A DNA stretch of 64,000 nt, taken from NCBI RefSeq assembly GCF_043678055.1, contig NZ_JBHEQA010000005.1, positions 1-64,000 of the forward strand, given 5' to 3'. Each line of letters opens with the position of its first letter. Positions within the stretch are counted from its first letter, which is position 1. The notes under the pieces are model-generated. The model did not search any database. It saw only the letters and a program-made list of their open reading frames with translations, and was not told the origin of the DNA. This DNA comes from Spongiimicrobium salis. GTDB lineage: Bacteria; Bacteroidota; Bacteroidia; Flavobacteriales; Flavobacteriaceae. A program made the translations under genes and the position numbers. This document shows, one piece after another, positions 41,727-49,985 of the stretch.

Positions 41727-43052
41727 ATGTCAAAGTTTGAATTAAAGTTACCGCAGATGGGGGAAAGTGTTGCAGAAGCAACCCTTACCTCTTGGTTGAA
41801 AGAAGTTGGCGATACCATTGAGATGGATGAAGCCGTTTTTGAAATCGCTACCGATAAGGTAGATTCAGAGGTTCCCAGTGAAGTTGATGGTGTATTGGTA
41901 GAAAAACGCTTTGCGATTGACGATGTTATTAAAGTAGGGCAGACGGTGGCTATCATTGAAATTGAAGGAGAAGAAAGTGTCGCAGTGGATACACCAAAAG
42001 AAGAGACAGCTGGTGCTGTAGAGGAAGAAGTTGTTGCGGAATTGGAAAATAATATAGCTGTAGCGAAAGATACGGCTACAGCCAGCACTGTGGATTTTAA
42101 TGGGACTACCCGTTTTTATTCCCCCTTGGTAAAAAATATAGCCAAACAAGAAGGTATTTCCGTAGCTGAACTGGATGCTATCGTTGGTACGGGAAAAGAA
42201 GCCCGAGTAACCAAAAATGATATCCTAAACTTCGTAGAAGAACGAAAATCAGGCGTTAAAACCACAACGCCTCCAGTAGCAGAAAAAGTTGCTCCGGCCA
42301 AGGTTGTTTCAAAACCAGCTGCTGCACCAGTACCGGTTGCGGCGGGAGATGAGACCATTGAGATGACCCGTATGGGAAAACTCATTGCCCAACATATGGC
42401 CGCCAGTGTATCGACTTCGGCCCATGTACAGAGTTTTATTGAGGTAGATGTAACGAATATTGTAAATTGGAGAAACAAAGTGAAAAAATCCTTTCAGGAA
42501 CGTGAAGGGGAGAAATTGACATTCACTCCAATATTTATGGAAGCCGTTGCAAAAGCACTAAAGAACTTCCCGATGTTGAATATTTCTGTGGATGGGGATA
42601 AAATCATAAAGAAAAAGAATATCAATATTGGTATGGCAGCGGCATTGCCCGATGGAAACCTTATTGTACCGGTGATTAAAAATGCGGATCAGTTGAACCT
42701 GGTGGGTATGACCAAAGCGGTAAATGATTTGGCCACACGTTCCAGAAATAATGCTTTGAAACCTGATGAAATACAAGGAGGTACCTATACGGTGACAAAC
42801 GTGGGTACCTTTGGGAGTGTTTTTGGAACACCGATCATTAATCAGCCACAAGTAGGAATTCTTGCTCTGGGAGCTATCCGTAAAATGCCTGCTGTGATTG
42901 AAACTGCTGAAGGGGATTTTATTGGAATCCGCAGCAAAATGTTCTTATCCCATAGTTATGACCATAGAGTGGTCAATGGTGCTTTGGGAGGTATGTTTAT
43001 CAAAGCCGTGGCAGAGTATTTGGAATCTTGGGACAGTAACCGGGAGTTCTAG
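41727..43052 (+). CDS. 2-oxoacid dehydrogenase E2 (dihydrolipoyl acyltransferase)
   Basis: A 441-residue core subunit of a 2-oxoacid dehydrogenase complex. The N-terminal lipoyl domain has FEIATDKVDSEVPS with the lipoylated Lys. A peripheral-subunit-binding domain lies at about 128-165 (FYSPLVKNIAKQEGISVAELDAIVGTGKEARVTKNDIL). An Ala/Pro-rich linker leads to the catalytic domain, which ends in LSHSYDHRVVNGALGG with the catalytic His. DVTNIVNWRNKVK and a preceding HVQSFIEVDVT favour a branched-chain-type E2 over the 2-oxoglutarate type. No E1 or E3 gene is adjacent. Confidence 0.92.
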   Translation: MSKFELKLPQMGESVAEATLTSWLKEVGDTIEMDEAVFEIATDKVDSEVPSEVDGVLVEKRFAIDDVIKVGQTVAIIEIEGEESVAVDTPKEETAGAVEEEVVAELENNIAVAKDTATASTVDFNGTTRFYSPLVKNIAKQEGISVAELDAIVGTGKEARVTKNDILNFVEERKSGVKTTTPPVAEKVAPAKVVSKPAAAPVPVAAGDETIEMTRMGKLIAQHMAASVSTSAHVQSFIEVDVTNIVNWRNKVKKSFQEREGEKLTFTPIFMEAVAKALKNFPMLNISVDGDKIIKKKNINIGMAAALPDGNLIVPVIKNADQLNLVGMTKAVNDLATRSRNNALKPDEIQGGTYTVTNVGTFGSVFGTPIINQPQVGILALGAIRKMPAVIETAEGDFIGIRSKMFLSHSYDHRVVNGALGGMFIKAVAEYLESWDSNREF

Positions 43053-43154
43053 GAATAACAGGTTTCCCCGATATTATAATGTTACTTTTAAGGAAGAGTG
43101 AATAAATAAATATAATTTTTATGGCATTCGTCTTTTCTTTTTTAAGTATTGCGC

Positions 43155-43162
43155 TATTTTTG
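43155..43162 (+). promoter_or_regulatory. -7 box TATTTTTG for purM
   Basis: An exact TAnnTTTG match that lies inside the longest open frame of the gene, which shows that the upstream TTG at 43149 is not the start. Confidence 0.65.
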
Positions 43163-43178
43163 CGCCAAACTAATGACC

Positions 43179-44357
43179 ATGAGCTCATCCCATAGTGAAC
43201 GTTATCAGCAACGTGGTGTTTCTGCTTCGAAAGAAGATGTGCACAATGCCATCAAAAATATCGATAAGGGCCTCTATCCTAAGGCATTTTGTAAAATAGT
43301 TCCAGACTACTTAACGAATGATGAAGACTATTGTTTGGTCATGCATGCCGATGGAGCAGGAACAAAATCTTCATTGGCCTATATGTACTGGAAAGAAACT
43401 GGTGATATTTCCGTCTGGAAGGGCATTGCTCAGGATGCCTTGGTCATGAATATAGATGATTTGATCTGTGTGGGTGCTACGGACAATATCATGTTGTCTT
43501 CAACTATTGGCCGCAATAAAAACAACATCCCGGGAGAGGTTATCTCAGCAATTATCAATGGTACGGAAGAACTTATAGAAGATCTTTCCAAGCATGGGAT
43601 TCGCATACATTCAACAGGAGGGGAGACTGCAGATGTAGGAGATTTGGTACGGACTATAATTGTGGACTCTACAGTCACGGCACGCATGAAGCGAAGCGAT
43701 GTCATAGACAATGCCAATATACAAGCAGGCGATGTTATTGTAGGCCTGGAATCTTTTGGACAAGCTACTTATGAAACCTCCTATAATGGGGGAATGGGAA
43801 GTAATGGTCTAACGTCGGCCCGCCATGATGTTTTTTCAAAATATTTAGCAGAAAAATACCCGGAAAGTTTTGATGCTGCTGTTCCGGAAGCATTGGTATA
43901 TTCAGGCACTGCTACACTGACCGATGCGGTGGAAGGAGCTCCATTGGATGCCGGAAAATTGGTGCTGTCCCCAACCCGAACCTACGCTCCCATCGTCAAG
44001 AAAATAAACACAAAGTATACAGCAAAAGACCTTCATGGAATGGTGCATTGCAGTGGAGGGGCACAGACCAAAATCCTTCATTTCGTAGATGATCTGCACA
44101 TCATTAAAGACAATCTTTTTGAGGTGCCACCCTTGTTTAAATTAATACAGGAACAATCTGGAACCGATTGGAAAGAAATGTATCAGGTTTTTAATTGTGG
44201 TCACCGTTTAGAACTGTATGTAAATCCGGAAATTGCCCAAGATATTATCGAAATTTCGGAAAGTTTTGGAGTCGCTGCCAAAATTGTGGGTAGGGTAGAA
44301 GCTTCAAAAGAGAAAAAACTGACGATAGAAAGCCCCTACGGAATCTTCACATATTAG
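43179..44357 (+). CDS. purM: Phosphoribosylformylglycinamidine cyclo-ligase (AIR synthase)
   Basis: This 392-residue cytoplasmic enzyme makes aminoimidazole ribonucleotide from FGAM with ATP in purine synthesis. ERYQQRGVSASKEDVHNAIKN is the Bacteroidota N-terminus, VMHADGAGTKSSLAYMY and ALVMNIDDLICVGATDNIMLSSTIGRN are core ATP/substrate motifs, and STGGETADVGDLVRT another. The start was set to ATG 43179 because the promoter box at 43155-43162 overlaps any longer frame; ATG 43173 is an alternative that adds two residues. Length fits the Bacteroidota long form. Confidence 0.93.
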   Translation: MSSSHSERYQQRGVSASKEDVHNAIKNIDKGLYPKAFCKIVPDYLTNDEDYCLVMHADGAGTKSSLAYMYWKETGDISVWKGIAQDALVMNIDDLICVGATDNIMLSSTIGRNKNNIPGEVISAIINGTEELIEDLSKHGIRIHSTGGETADVGDLVRTIIVDSTVTARMKRSDVIDNANIQAGDVIVGLESFGQATYETSYNGGMGSNGLTSARHDVFSKYLAEKYPESFDAAVPEALVYSGTATLTDAVEGAPLDAGKLVLSPTRTYAPIVKKINTKYTAKDLHGMVHCSGGAQTKILHFVDDLHIIKDNLFEVPPLFKLIQEQSGTDWKEMYQVFNCGHRLELYVNPEIAQDIIEISESFGVAAKIVGRVEASKEKKLTIESPYGIFTY

Positions 44358-44434
44358 CAAGATCACATATACGATTATCCTTTTTATAACGTTGTTCTAA
44401 TAGTACTGAACTTAACGTTATACCCCAAATTACT

Positions 44435-44878
44435 ATGGAAAGGAAACAATTTCTTAGGACCTTAGGTGCCGGTGCGGCATTTGCTTTGGTCTTTCCCTGT
44501 GCGCAAGGTTGTTCTACAGATGGAGGAGACGATGTTGCTCCTGAGGACATGAAACCCATACCTACAGGTGTTGATTTTACCATTGATCTGAATTCGGCAG
44601 ATGGCGCCGGACTGCAGAATAATGGTGACTTTATTTTAAGAAACTTCGTCGTCATTGTTAAAAATTTAGAAGGCAATTATGTTGCGGCAAGTCAGGTCTG
44701 TAGTCACCAACAAACAGAGGAAGTTCGCTTCCTGGATGATAATGGTGGCATCTTTAGGTGTTCTACACACGGCGCCCGCTTTGATCAGAGTGGACAACCA
44801 CTGAATAGTATTACCAGTAACCCTTTAAAGATATTTAATACGGAACTTACAGGAGATATGCTCCGAATTTTTGAATAA
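44435..44878 (+). CDS. Exported Rieske [2Fe-2S] protein
   Basis: A 147-residue iron-sulfur protein. Cys89 and His91 (VCSHQ) with Cys109 and His112 (RCSTHGARF) are the two Rieske ligand pairs, with normal spacing. The N-terminus, RKQFLRTLGAGAAFALVF, resembles a Tat signal but has only RK in place of the twin Arg. PCAQGC after it suggests lipid attachment at Cys26 or nearby. It should carry electrons on the periplasmic side. It is the first gene of a same-strand run with the thioredoxin-like, ApbE, DUF4266 and DUF3570 genes. Confidence 0.9.
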   Translation: MERKQFLRTLGAGAAFALVFPCAQGCSTDGGDDVAPEDMKPIPTGVDFTIDLNSADGAGLQNNGDFILRNFVVIVKNLEGNYVAASQVCSHQQTEEVRFLDDNGGIFRCSTHGARFDQSGQPLNSITSNPLKIFNTELTGDMLRIFE

Positions 44879-44894
44879 AGAAAAACCTACTGTG

Positions 44895-45335
44895 ATGAAA
44901 AAACAAAATGCCCTAATTATTCTAAGCTTCTTTTTTACTTTAAGTGTCTTTTCTCAGGAATGGAAGACAGATTATGCCGATGCTTTGGCGACTGCAGAAA
45001 AAGAGCATAAACCCATCGTCTTGGTCTTTTCAGGTTCGGATTGGTGTGGTCCCTGTAAACGTTTGAACAAAAGTGTTTGGCAATCTGAAGCCTTTAAATC
45101 CTATGCAAAGGAACATTATGTGCTCTACAATGCAGATTTTCCAAAGAAAAAGAAAAATCAACTGCCAACAGAACTTGTGGAACAAAACAAGGCCTTGGCA
45201 GAAAAGTATAACCCTAAGGGGCATTACCCTTTAGTGTTGGTATTAAATGAAAATGAAAAGGTATTGGGAAAAACCGGGTATAAGAAAATGGACCCCAATA
45301 CCTATATAGAACACCTAAACTCTTTTATGAAGTGA
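44895..45335 (+). CDS. Periplasmic thioredoxin-fold protein
   Basis: A 146-residue protein with a signal peptide ending at SVFSQ, then a thioredoxin fold with WCGPC at residues 50-54. The ATG at 44895 gives a clean signal peptide; the open frame also covers eight upstream codons that overlap the Rieske gene. FSGSDWCGPCKRLNKSVW and YPLVLVLNENEKVLGKTGY match Bacteroidota thioredoxin-like_7 proteins. A likely role is to reduce a disulfide or a cysteine-rich partner such as the DUF4266 protein. The stop overlaps the GTG of the ApbE gene by four bases (GTGA). Confidence 0.9.
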   Translation: MKKQNALIILSFFFTLSVFSQEWKTDYADALATAEKEHKPIVLVFSGSDWCGPCKRLNKSVWQSEAFKSYAKEHYVLYNADFPKKKKNQLPTELVEQNKALAEKYNPKGHYPLVLVLNENEKVLGKTGYKKMDPNTYIEHLNSFMK

Positions 45336-46324
45336 AATCACTGCTAGCTGTATTCTTAAGTTTTTTTATATATTCTGCAACCTATGGTCAAGATCTTGTC
45401 ACCGTAAATAGGGGCTTGACTCTTATGGGGACGAAGTTTGAGATTACTGTGGTCGCAGAAAATGAAGAAATAGGACAGATCAGTGTTGCAGAAGCTATAG
45501 CCGAGATTCGAAGGATTGAAAAAAAGATCTCTTCCTGGGATAAAAATTCGGAAACTAGTGCGATTAATAGAAATGCCGGAATAAAACCAGTAAAAGTCAG
45601 TCCGGAAATTTTGCAGTTGGTCATACGTGCAAAACAACTATCCGTAATCACCGATGGGGCATTCGATATTTCCTATGCCTCAATAGATGAGATATGGAAG
45701 TTTGATGGCAGTATGAAGGTCTTGCCAAACGAACTTGAAGTCAAGAAGTCGATTGCAAAAATTGGCTATCAGAAAATCATTATTGACGAGAAAAAGCAAA
45801 CCATTTTTTTAAAGGAAAAAGGAATGAAAATTGCCTTTGGAGCAATTGGAAAAGGGTATGCAGCGGATAAGGCAAAGGAGTTTTTGGTTTCTAAAGGAGT
45901 GAAGGCAGGTATTATCAACGCTGCCGGAGATCTAACTACCTGGGGAACAAAGGCTAATGGTGAAAAATGGCTAGTGGGTATTACAAATCCATTGGATAAG
46001 AATAAATTCTTTTCTTGGTTGCCCGTAGTAGAGTCTTCCGTGGCAACTTCGGGGAATTACGAAAAGTATTTTATGCACGAAGGGAAGAAATATTCCCATA
46101 TCATAGATCCTAGAACCGGTTATCCTACTTCGGGAATACATAGTGTTTCCGTTTTTTCAAAAAAAGCAGAGTTATGCGATGCTTTGGCCACAGCGGTATT
46201 TATCATGGGAACCAATACCGGCCTGGCCCTGATCAATCAATTACGGGGAACCGATGTCATCATCATAGACAGTAATAATAAGATGCATAAGAGCAATGGC
46301 ATCATCCTGGATACAAACCAATAA
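45332..46324 (+). CDS. apbE: FAD:protein FMN transferase (ApbE)
   Basis: A 330-residue exported flavin transferase that uses FAD to attach FMN to a Thr or Ser of target proteins. The signal peptide ends near SATYGQ. MGTKFEITV is the opening motif, FAFGAIGKGYAAD-like AFGAIGKGYAADKAKEF binds FAD, INAAGDLTTWG and SVATSGNYEKYF follow, and HIIDPRTGYPTSGI is the metal-binding signature. Translation starts at GTG 45332, overlapping the thioredoxin stop. No classic flavinylation target domain (FMN-bind or NqrB/C) is in this cluster. Confidence 0.94.
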   Translation: MKSLLAVFLSFFIYSATYGQDLVTVNRGLTLMGTKFEITVVAENEEIGQISVAEAIAEIRRIEKKISSWDKNSETSAINRNAGIKPVKVSPEILQLVIRAKQLSVITDGAFDISYASIDEIWKFDGSMKVLPNELEVKKSIAKIGYQKIIIDEKKQTIFLKEKGMKIAFGAIGKGYAADKAKEFLVSKGVKAGIINAAGDLTTWGTKANGEKWLVGITNPLDKNKFFSWLPVVESSVATSGNYEKYFMHEGKKYSHIIDPRTGYPTSGIHSVSVFSKKAELCDALATAVFIMGTNTGLALINQLRGTDVIIIDSNNKMHKSNGIILDTNQ

Positions 46325-46333
46325 TCACCAATT

Positions 46334-46573
46334 ATGAAAAAACTGGCCCTGATCTTTTTTTTAGCCCTATTTTCTTCTTCCTGCGTAGCCGTGAAAGAAT
46401 ATGAAAAAGTGTATCTGAATGATGAAGAAATGTTGCTGTCTGCCCGTGGTATGGAGCGTTTCGAAACCAATTTTCAGATTTATAGGGAAGCGTCGTCCGG
46501 AGCCAATGGAGGGAAAACTGGTGGAGGTTGCGGATGCAATTTAAATGAACCTCAAGAGGATTGTCCAGAGTGA
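46334..46573 (+). CDS. DUF4266 small lipoprotein with Gly/Cys-rich tail
   Basis: A 79-residue protein. The lipobox SSSC puts lipidation at Cys17. After a charged middle it ends with SSGANGGKTGGGCGCN (Cys66 and Cys68) and a tail with Cys77. The GGGCGCN ending is the DUF4266 hallmark. It has no enzymatic fold, so it looks like a carrier: a metal, disulfide or flavin-bearing element handled by the neighbouring thioredoxin-like and ApbE proteins. Its stop overlaps the GTG of the DUF3570 gene by four bases. Confidence 0.9.
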   Translation: MKKLALIFFLALFSSSCVAVKEYEKVYLNDEEMLLSARGMERFETNFQIYREASSGANGGKTGGGCGCNLNEPQEDCPE

Positions 46574-47850
46574 GGATCTTAGCTTACATATGTTGTCTTT
46601 TTTTAAGCGGTTGGGCCTTTTGTCAAGAAGGGGACACCAGTTATAAAAAAAGGATTTTGGAAACTTCTGAAATCGATTTGCTCTTCAGTTATTACGGTCA
46701 AGATGGCCAGAATGCTGCCGTAACGGCCGGAGAAGGTACTGAGGAGTTAACCGATCTTACCTCAAGTATTGTAGTGCGGGTACCTATGAATGCCAATGAT
46801 ATTCTTACGGTAGATATTGGGATTTCGGCCTATACTTCTGCTTCCAGTAGTAATGTGAATCCTTTAGATGGAAATCCAAATGATCCAGTAAGTGCATTTA
46901 TAGCAAGTTCCGGAGCTTCACGCAAGGATGAATTGGTTCATTTACGGCCCTCCTATCAACATAGTTCAGAGGATAGAAATAGTATTTGGACGGCCAATGC
47001 GTATTTCTCTACGGAATACGACTACTTTTCCATAGGTTTTGGAGGCGGATATACCCGTTTATTCAATGAAAAAAATACAGAAGTCAGTATTAGTGGTCAG
47101 GTCTATTTAGATACATGGAACCCTAGGTATCCCATTGAATTGCGAGGGGGCTTTTTTGATGATAGAATTGTAGGGAATGGGACTTATGCCCCTATTGTTA
47201 ATCCTTTTGAGGAGGTCAATAGGAATTCATATTCGGTTTCTCTGGGGTTTTCCCAGATTTTATCCAAAAAACTGCAGGGGGCACTTTTTGCAGATATCGT
47301 GCGGCAAAACGGTCTCTTGAGCACGCCTTTTCAACGTGTGAACTTTGGGGATGTCGAAGATTTTTTTATTGATGATTTTCAACTGGCAGATGATGTGGAG
47401 CGCTTGCCAAGTTCCCGACTAAAAATTCCTATCGGGGGCCGCTTAAACTATTATTTAAACGATACTTTTATTCTACGATCATATTACCGTTTCTACACGG
47501 ACGACTGGGATATCACTTCCCATACCGCAAGTTTGGAAATACCAGTAAAATTAACCGATGCCTTTACCATATACCCCAACTACAGGTTTTACACACAGAC
47601 CCAAGCGGAGTATTTTAATCCAAAGGAAGGGGCTTTGTCTACTTTTGATTTTTATACATCAGACTATGACTTGTCGGCCTACACGGCGCATCAATATGGT
47701 ATGGGCGTGCGTTATAAAGATATTTTTACCAAAGCCAAAGTATTTCATTTTGGCCTAAAAACGCTAGACCTGCGATTGAATGCGTATGATCGTAGTGATG
47801 GACTCAACTCCTTTATCGTTACCCTTGGAACCACTTTCGTAGGTAACTAG
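46570..47850 (+). CDS. DUF3570 outer-membrane barrel-type protein
   Basis: A 426-residue protein with a signal peptide ending near GWAFCQ. The start is set at GTG 46570, which overlaps the DUF4266 stop (GTGA) in the same way as the thioredoxin/ApbE junction; an upstream TTG at 46561 is less likely. Alternating hydrophobic strands (SIGFGGGYTRLF, SYSVSLGFSQIL, FILRSYYRFYTDDW, FIVTLGTTFV) and an aromatic-rich C-terminus fit an outer-membrane barrel. DUF3570 usually occurs with DUF4266 and ApbE. Function is unknown. Confidence 0.9.
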   Translation: MRILAYICCLFLSGWAFCQEGDTSYKKRILETSEIDLLFSYYGQDGQNAAVTAGEGTEELTDLTSSIVVRVPMNANDILTVDIGISAYTSASSSNVNPLDGNPNDPVSAFIASSGASRKDELVHLRPSYQHSSEDRNSIWTANAYFSTEYDYFSIGFGGGYTRLFNEKNTEVSISGQVYLDTWNPRYPIELRGGFFDDRIVGNGTYAPIVNPFEEVNRNSYSVSLGFSQILSKKLQGALFADIVRQNGLLSTPFQRVNFGDVEDFFIDDFQLADDVERLPSSRLKIPIGGRLNYYLNDTFILRSYYRFYTDDWDITSHTASLEIPVKLTDAFTIYPNYRFYTQTQAEYFNPKEGALSTFDFYTSDYDLSAYTAHQYGMGVRYKDIFTKAKVFHFGLKTLDLRLNAYDRSDGLNSFIVTLGTTFVGN

Positions 47851-47858
47851 AAAAGGGC

Positions 47859-48515
47859 TTAATCCAAGGAATTGTTGATATATCCCTCATTTATCAAAAC
47901 CTCTTTAGAATCTATAATTTTAGAGCGTCCGTCTTTCAGGTAGTATACCGTATCGCTGATATCCAGAATCTCTTCATATAAATGATCCGTTATCATGATG
48001 ATTTTTTCCTTTTGTTGCCTCCTGATCAATGCTTTGATTTTATCAATATAAAGTGGTGCAATAAAGGAGAAAGGTTCGTCTAGGAGAATAATATCCTTTT
48101 TGGTCATTAAAATCAGATAAGTTTCCATGACTCTGCGCTCTCCAGAAGATAGATGTTTGATTTTTGCCTTCTTGTACTTATCAAAAAGCTGAAATTCTTG
48201 AACGAAGCCTTCCCAGTTTTGATGAAAGAGATGGAAAGTTTTCATTACAGAAATTGATGGAGGTAGTAATTGATGTTGAGGGAGGTATCCAATACTGTTG
48301 GTTTTGAATAAATCTGTTTTTTGATGTACACCATTTAAACGTACGTTTTTGTACTTGGGGTGTAAGGTGCCAAATAGAATGCGCAATAAAGAAGTTTTTC
48401 CAGAACCATTTCTTCCCAAAATACCGGTAACTTCTCCCGCTTCGGCTTTGATATAAATACCGTAGAGAACTTTTTTACGGCCATATTCCAGTTCAACATT
48501 ATCTATTTCCAGCAT
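47859..48515 (-). CDS. ABC transporter ATP-binding protein
   Basis: A 218-residue cytoplasmic ATPase. GRNGSGKTSL is Walker A, LSSGERR the signature motif, DIILLDEPFSF Walker B with the catalytic Glu, and MITDHLYEE the H-loop. The Q-loop lies near YLPQHQL. It overlaps the small membrane protein gene upstream by one base. The pair lacks a recognisable full permease, so substrate and direction are unknown. Confidence 0.9.
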   Translation of the reverse strand: MLEIDNVELEYGRKKVLYGIYIKAEAGEVTGILGRNGSGKTSLLRILFGTLHPKYKNVRLNGVHQKTDLFKTNSIGYLPQHQLLPPSISVMKTFHLFHQNWEGFVQEFQLFDKYKKAKIKHLSSGERRVMETYLILMTKKDIILLDEPFSFIAPLYIDKIKALIRRQQKEKIIMITDHLYEEILDISDTVYYLKDGRSKIIDSKEVLINEGYINNSLD

Positions 48516-48865
48516 TAGAAGAGGTTAAGAATGTAGTAGAGCAAAATACCAGCTAAAAGACTATAACAAGTGGAAATTACAAATAATACCCCTTTAGAAA
48601 TCCCAAAGTTTTGATAAAAATCCAATTGTTTCCGCCTGCCCGATTCAAAATACGAAAGGTAAACAAGAATAAAGAATAGGATATGGGATAGGACTATGGC
48701 CACTAACGACTGGTTAATATACCAGATAACAATACTGAGCAGAATCGGAGTCCACATAAACTTTATGTAAAAATGAAGACAGAGGCGATAGGTAACTCTT
48801 CTAAAAATAGACGGCATATAGGGTGTAGATAGGTCTAAATGTACAAAATTATTGTAAATTCGCAT
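48515..48865 (-). CDS. Small multi-pass membrane protein paired with the ABC ATPase
   Basis: A 116-residue protein with about three hydrophobic helices (around 37-49, 51-69 and 93-115) and a basic N-terminus. It ends in the start of the ATPase gene (one-base overlap), so they are co-translated. It is far shorter than an ordinary ABC permease. It may be a minimal permease subunit or an accessory protein. I do not recognise the family. Confidence 0.7.
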   Translation of the reverse strand: MRIYNNFVHLDLSTPYMPSIFRRVTYRLCLHFYIKFMWTPILLSIVIWYINQSLVAIVLSHILFFILVYLSYFESGRRKQLDFYQNFGISKGVLFVISTCYSLLAGILLYYILNLF

Positions 48866-48883
48866 TCCAAGTGAAGTTAGATT

Positions 48884-49960
48884 ATGATCGATAAATTAAA
48901 TATTGTAAAACAACGTTTTGATGAGGTTTCAGACTTGATTATCCAACCGGATATCATCATGGACCAAAAGCGTTACGTGCAGCTGAACAAAGAGTATAAG
49001 GATTTAAAAATCCTTATTGAAAAGAGAGATCAATATATTGCCTTTACCAATAATATAGCCGAAGCGGAAGAAATCATAGCTGATGGGAGTGATGCCGAAA
49101 TGGTAGAAATGGCTAAAATGCAATTGGAAGAGGCCAAGAATGGATTACCTGTACTGGAGGAAGAAATAAAACTATTGCTGATACCCAAGGATCCAGAAGA
49201 TGCCAAGAATGTAGTCGTGGAGATTCGTGCTGGAACGGGAGGGGACGAAGCTAGTATTTTTGCTGGGGACTTATACCGCATGTATACCAAATATTGTGAA
49301 TCTAAAGGGTGGAAAACAAGTACTATAGATTTTAGTGAAGGTACCAGCGGAGGCTTTAAGGAGGTGCAGTTTGAAGTAACAGGGGAAGATGTTTATGGAA
49401 CTTTGAAATTTGAAGCAGGCGTGCATCGTGTACAACGGGTTCCCCAAACCGAAACCCAGGGTAGGGTGCATACCAGTGCCGCCACGGTGATGGTACTGCC
49501 CGAAGCAGAAGAATTTGACGTGCAAATAGAACCCAAGGATGTTCGGATCGACTTTTTCTGTTCTTCCGGGCCAGGGGGGCAATCGGTGAATACGACTTAT
49601 TCTGCCGTGCGCTTAACCCACGTTCCTACAGGATTGGTGGCACAATGTCAAGATCAAAAATCCCAGCATAAGAATAAAGAAAAAGCGTTTAAGGTATTGC
49701 GCTCCAGATTGTATGATTTAGAATTGGCCAAAAAACAGGAAGAGGATGCGGCCAAACGTAATTCGCAAGTCAGCAGTGGTGATCGTTCTGCAAAAATCAG
49801 AACGTACAATTATCCTCAAGGTAGGGTTACCGATCATAGAATTGGACTTACCTTGTACGATTTGCAAAATATTATAGGTGGCGATATCCAAAAAATATTG
49901 GATGAATTGATGCTTGTTGAAAATACCGAAAAACTTAAAGAGGCCTCTGAGATTTTCTAG
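48884..49960 (+). CDS. prfA: Peptide chain release factor 1
   Basis: A 358-residue translation termination factor for UAA and UAG. The GGQ peptidyl-hydrolysis motif is in SSGPGGQSVNTTYSAVRL. HRVQRVPQTETQGRVHTSAATVMVLPEAEE is the family block just before it and includes the PxT-type codon-recognition region (PQTE... upstream stop-codon reading). The N-terminal helical domain and the C-terminal DHRIGLTLYDLQNI are normal. It is divergent from the ABC membrane gene, with 18 bp between starts. Confidence 0.96.
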   Translation: MIDKLNIVKQRFDEVSDLIIQPDIIMDQKRYVQLNKEYKDLKILIEKRDQYIAFTNNIAEAEEIIADGSDAEMVEMAKMQLEEAKNGLPVLEEEIKLLLIPKDPEDAKNVVVEIRAGTGGDEASIFAGDLYRMYTKYCESKGWKTSTIDFSEGTSGGFKEVQFEVTGEDVYGTLKFEAGVHRVQRVPQTETQGRVHTSAATVMVLPEAEEFDVQIEPKDVRIDFFCSSGPGGQSVNTTYSAVRLTHVPTGLVAQCQDQKSQHKNKEKAFKVLRSRLYDLELAKKQEEDAAKRNSQVSSGDRSAKIRTYNYPQGRVTDHRIGLTLYDLQNIIGGDIQKILDELMLVENTEKLKEASEIF

Positions 49961-49985
49961 ATTACCAGAGCTTGTACCAAGAAAT

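Noticed and set aside
43149..43178. TTG start at 43149 for purM
   Set aside because: An exact -7 promoter box (43155-43162) lies inside this extension, and homologues begin with the SSxxxERYxQRGVSA segment.
49914..49985. N-terminal extension of pyrF into prfA
   Set aside because: The extension is a different frame of the prfA 3' end; ATG 49986 matches the family start.
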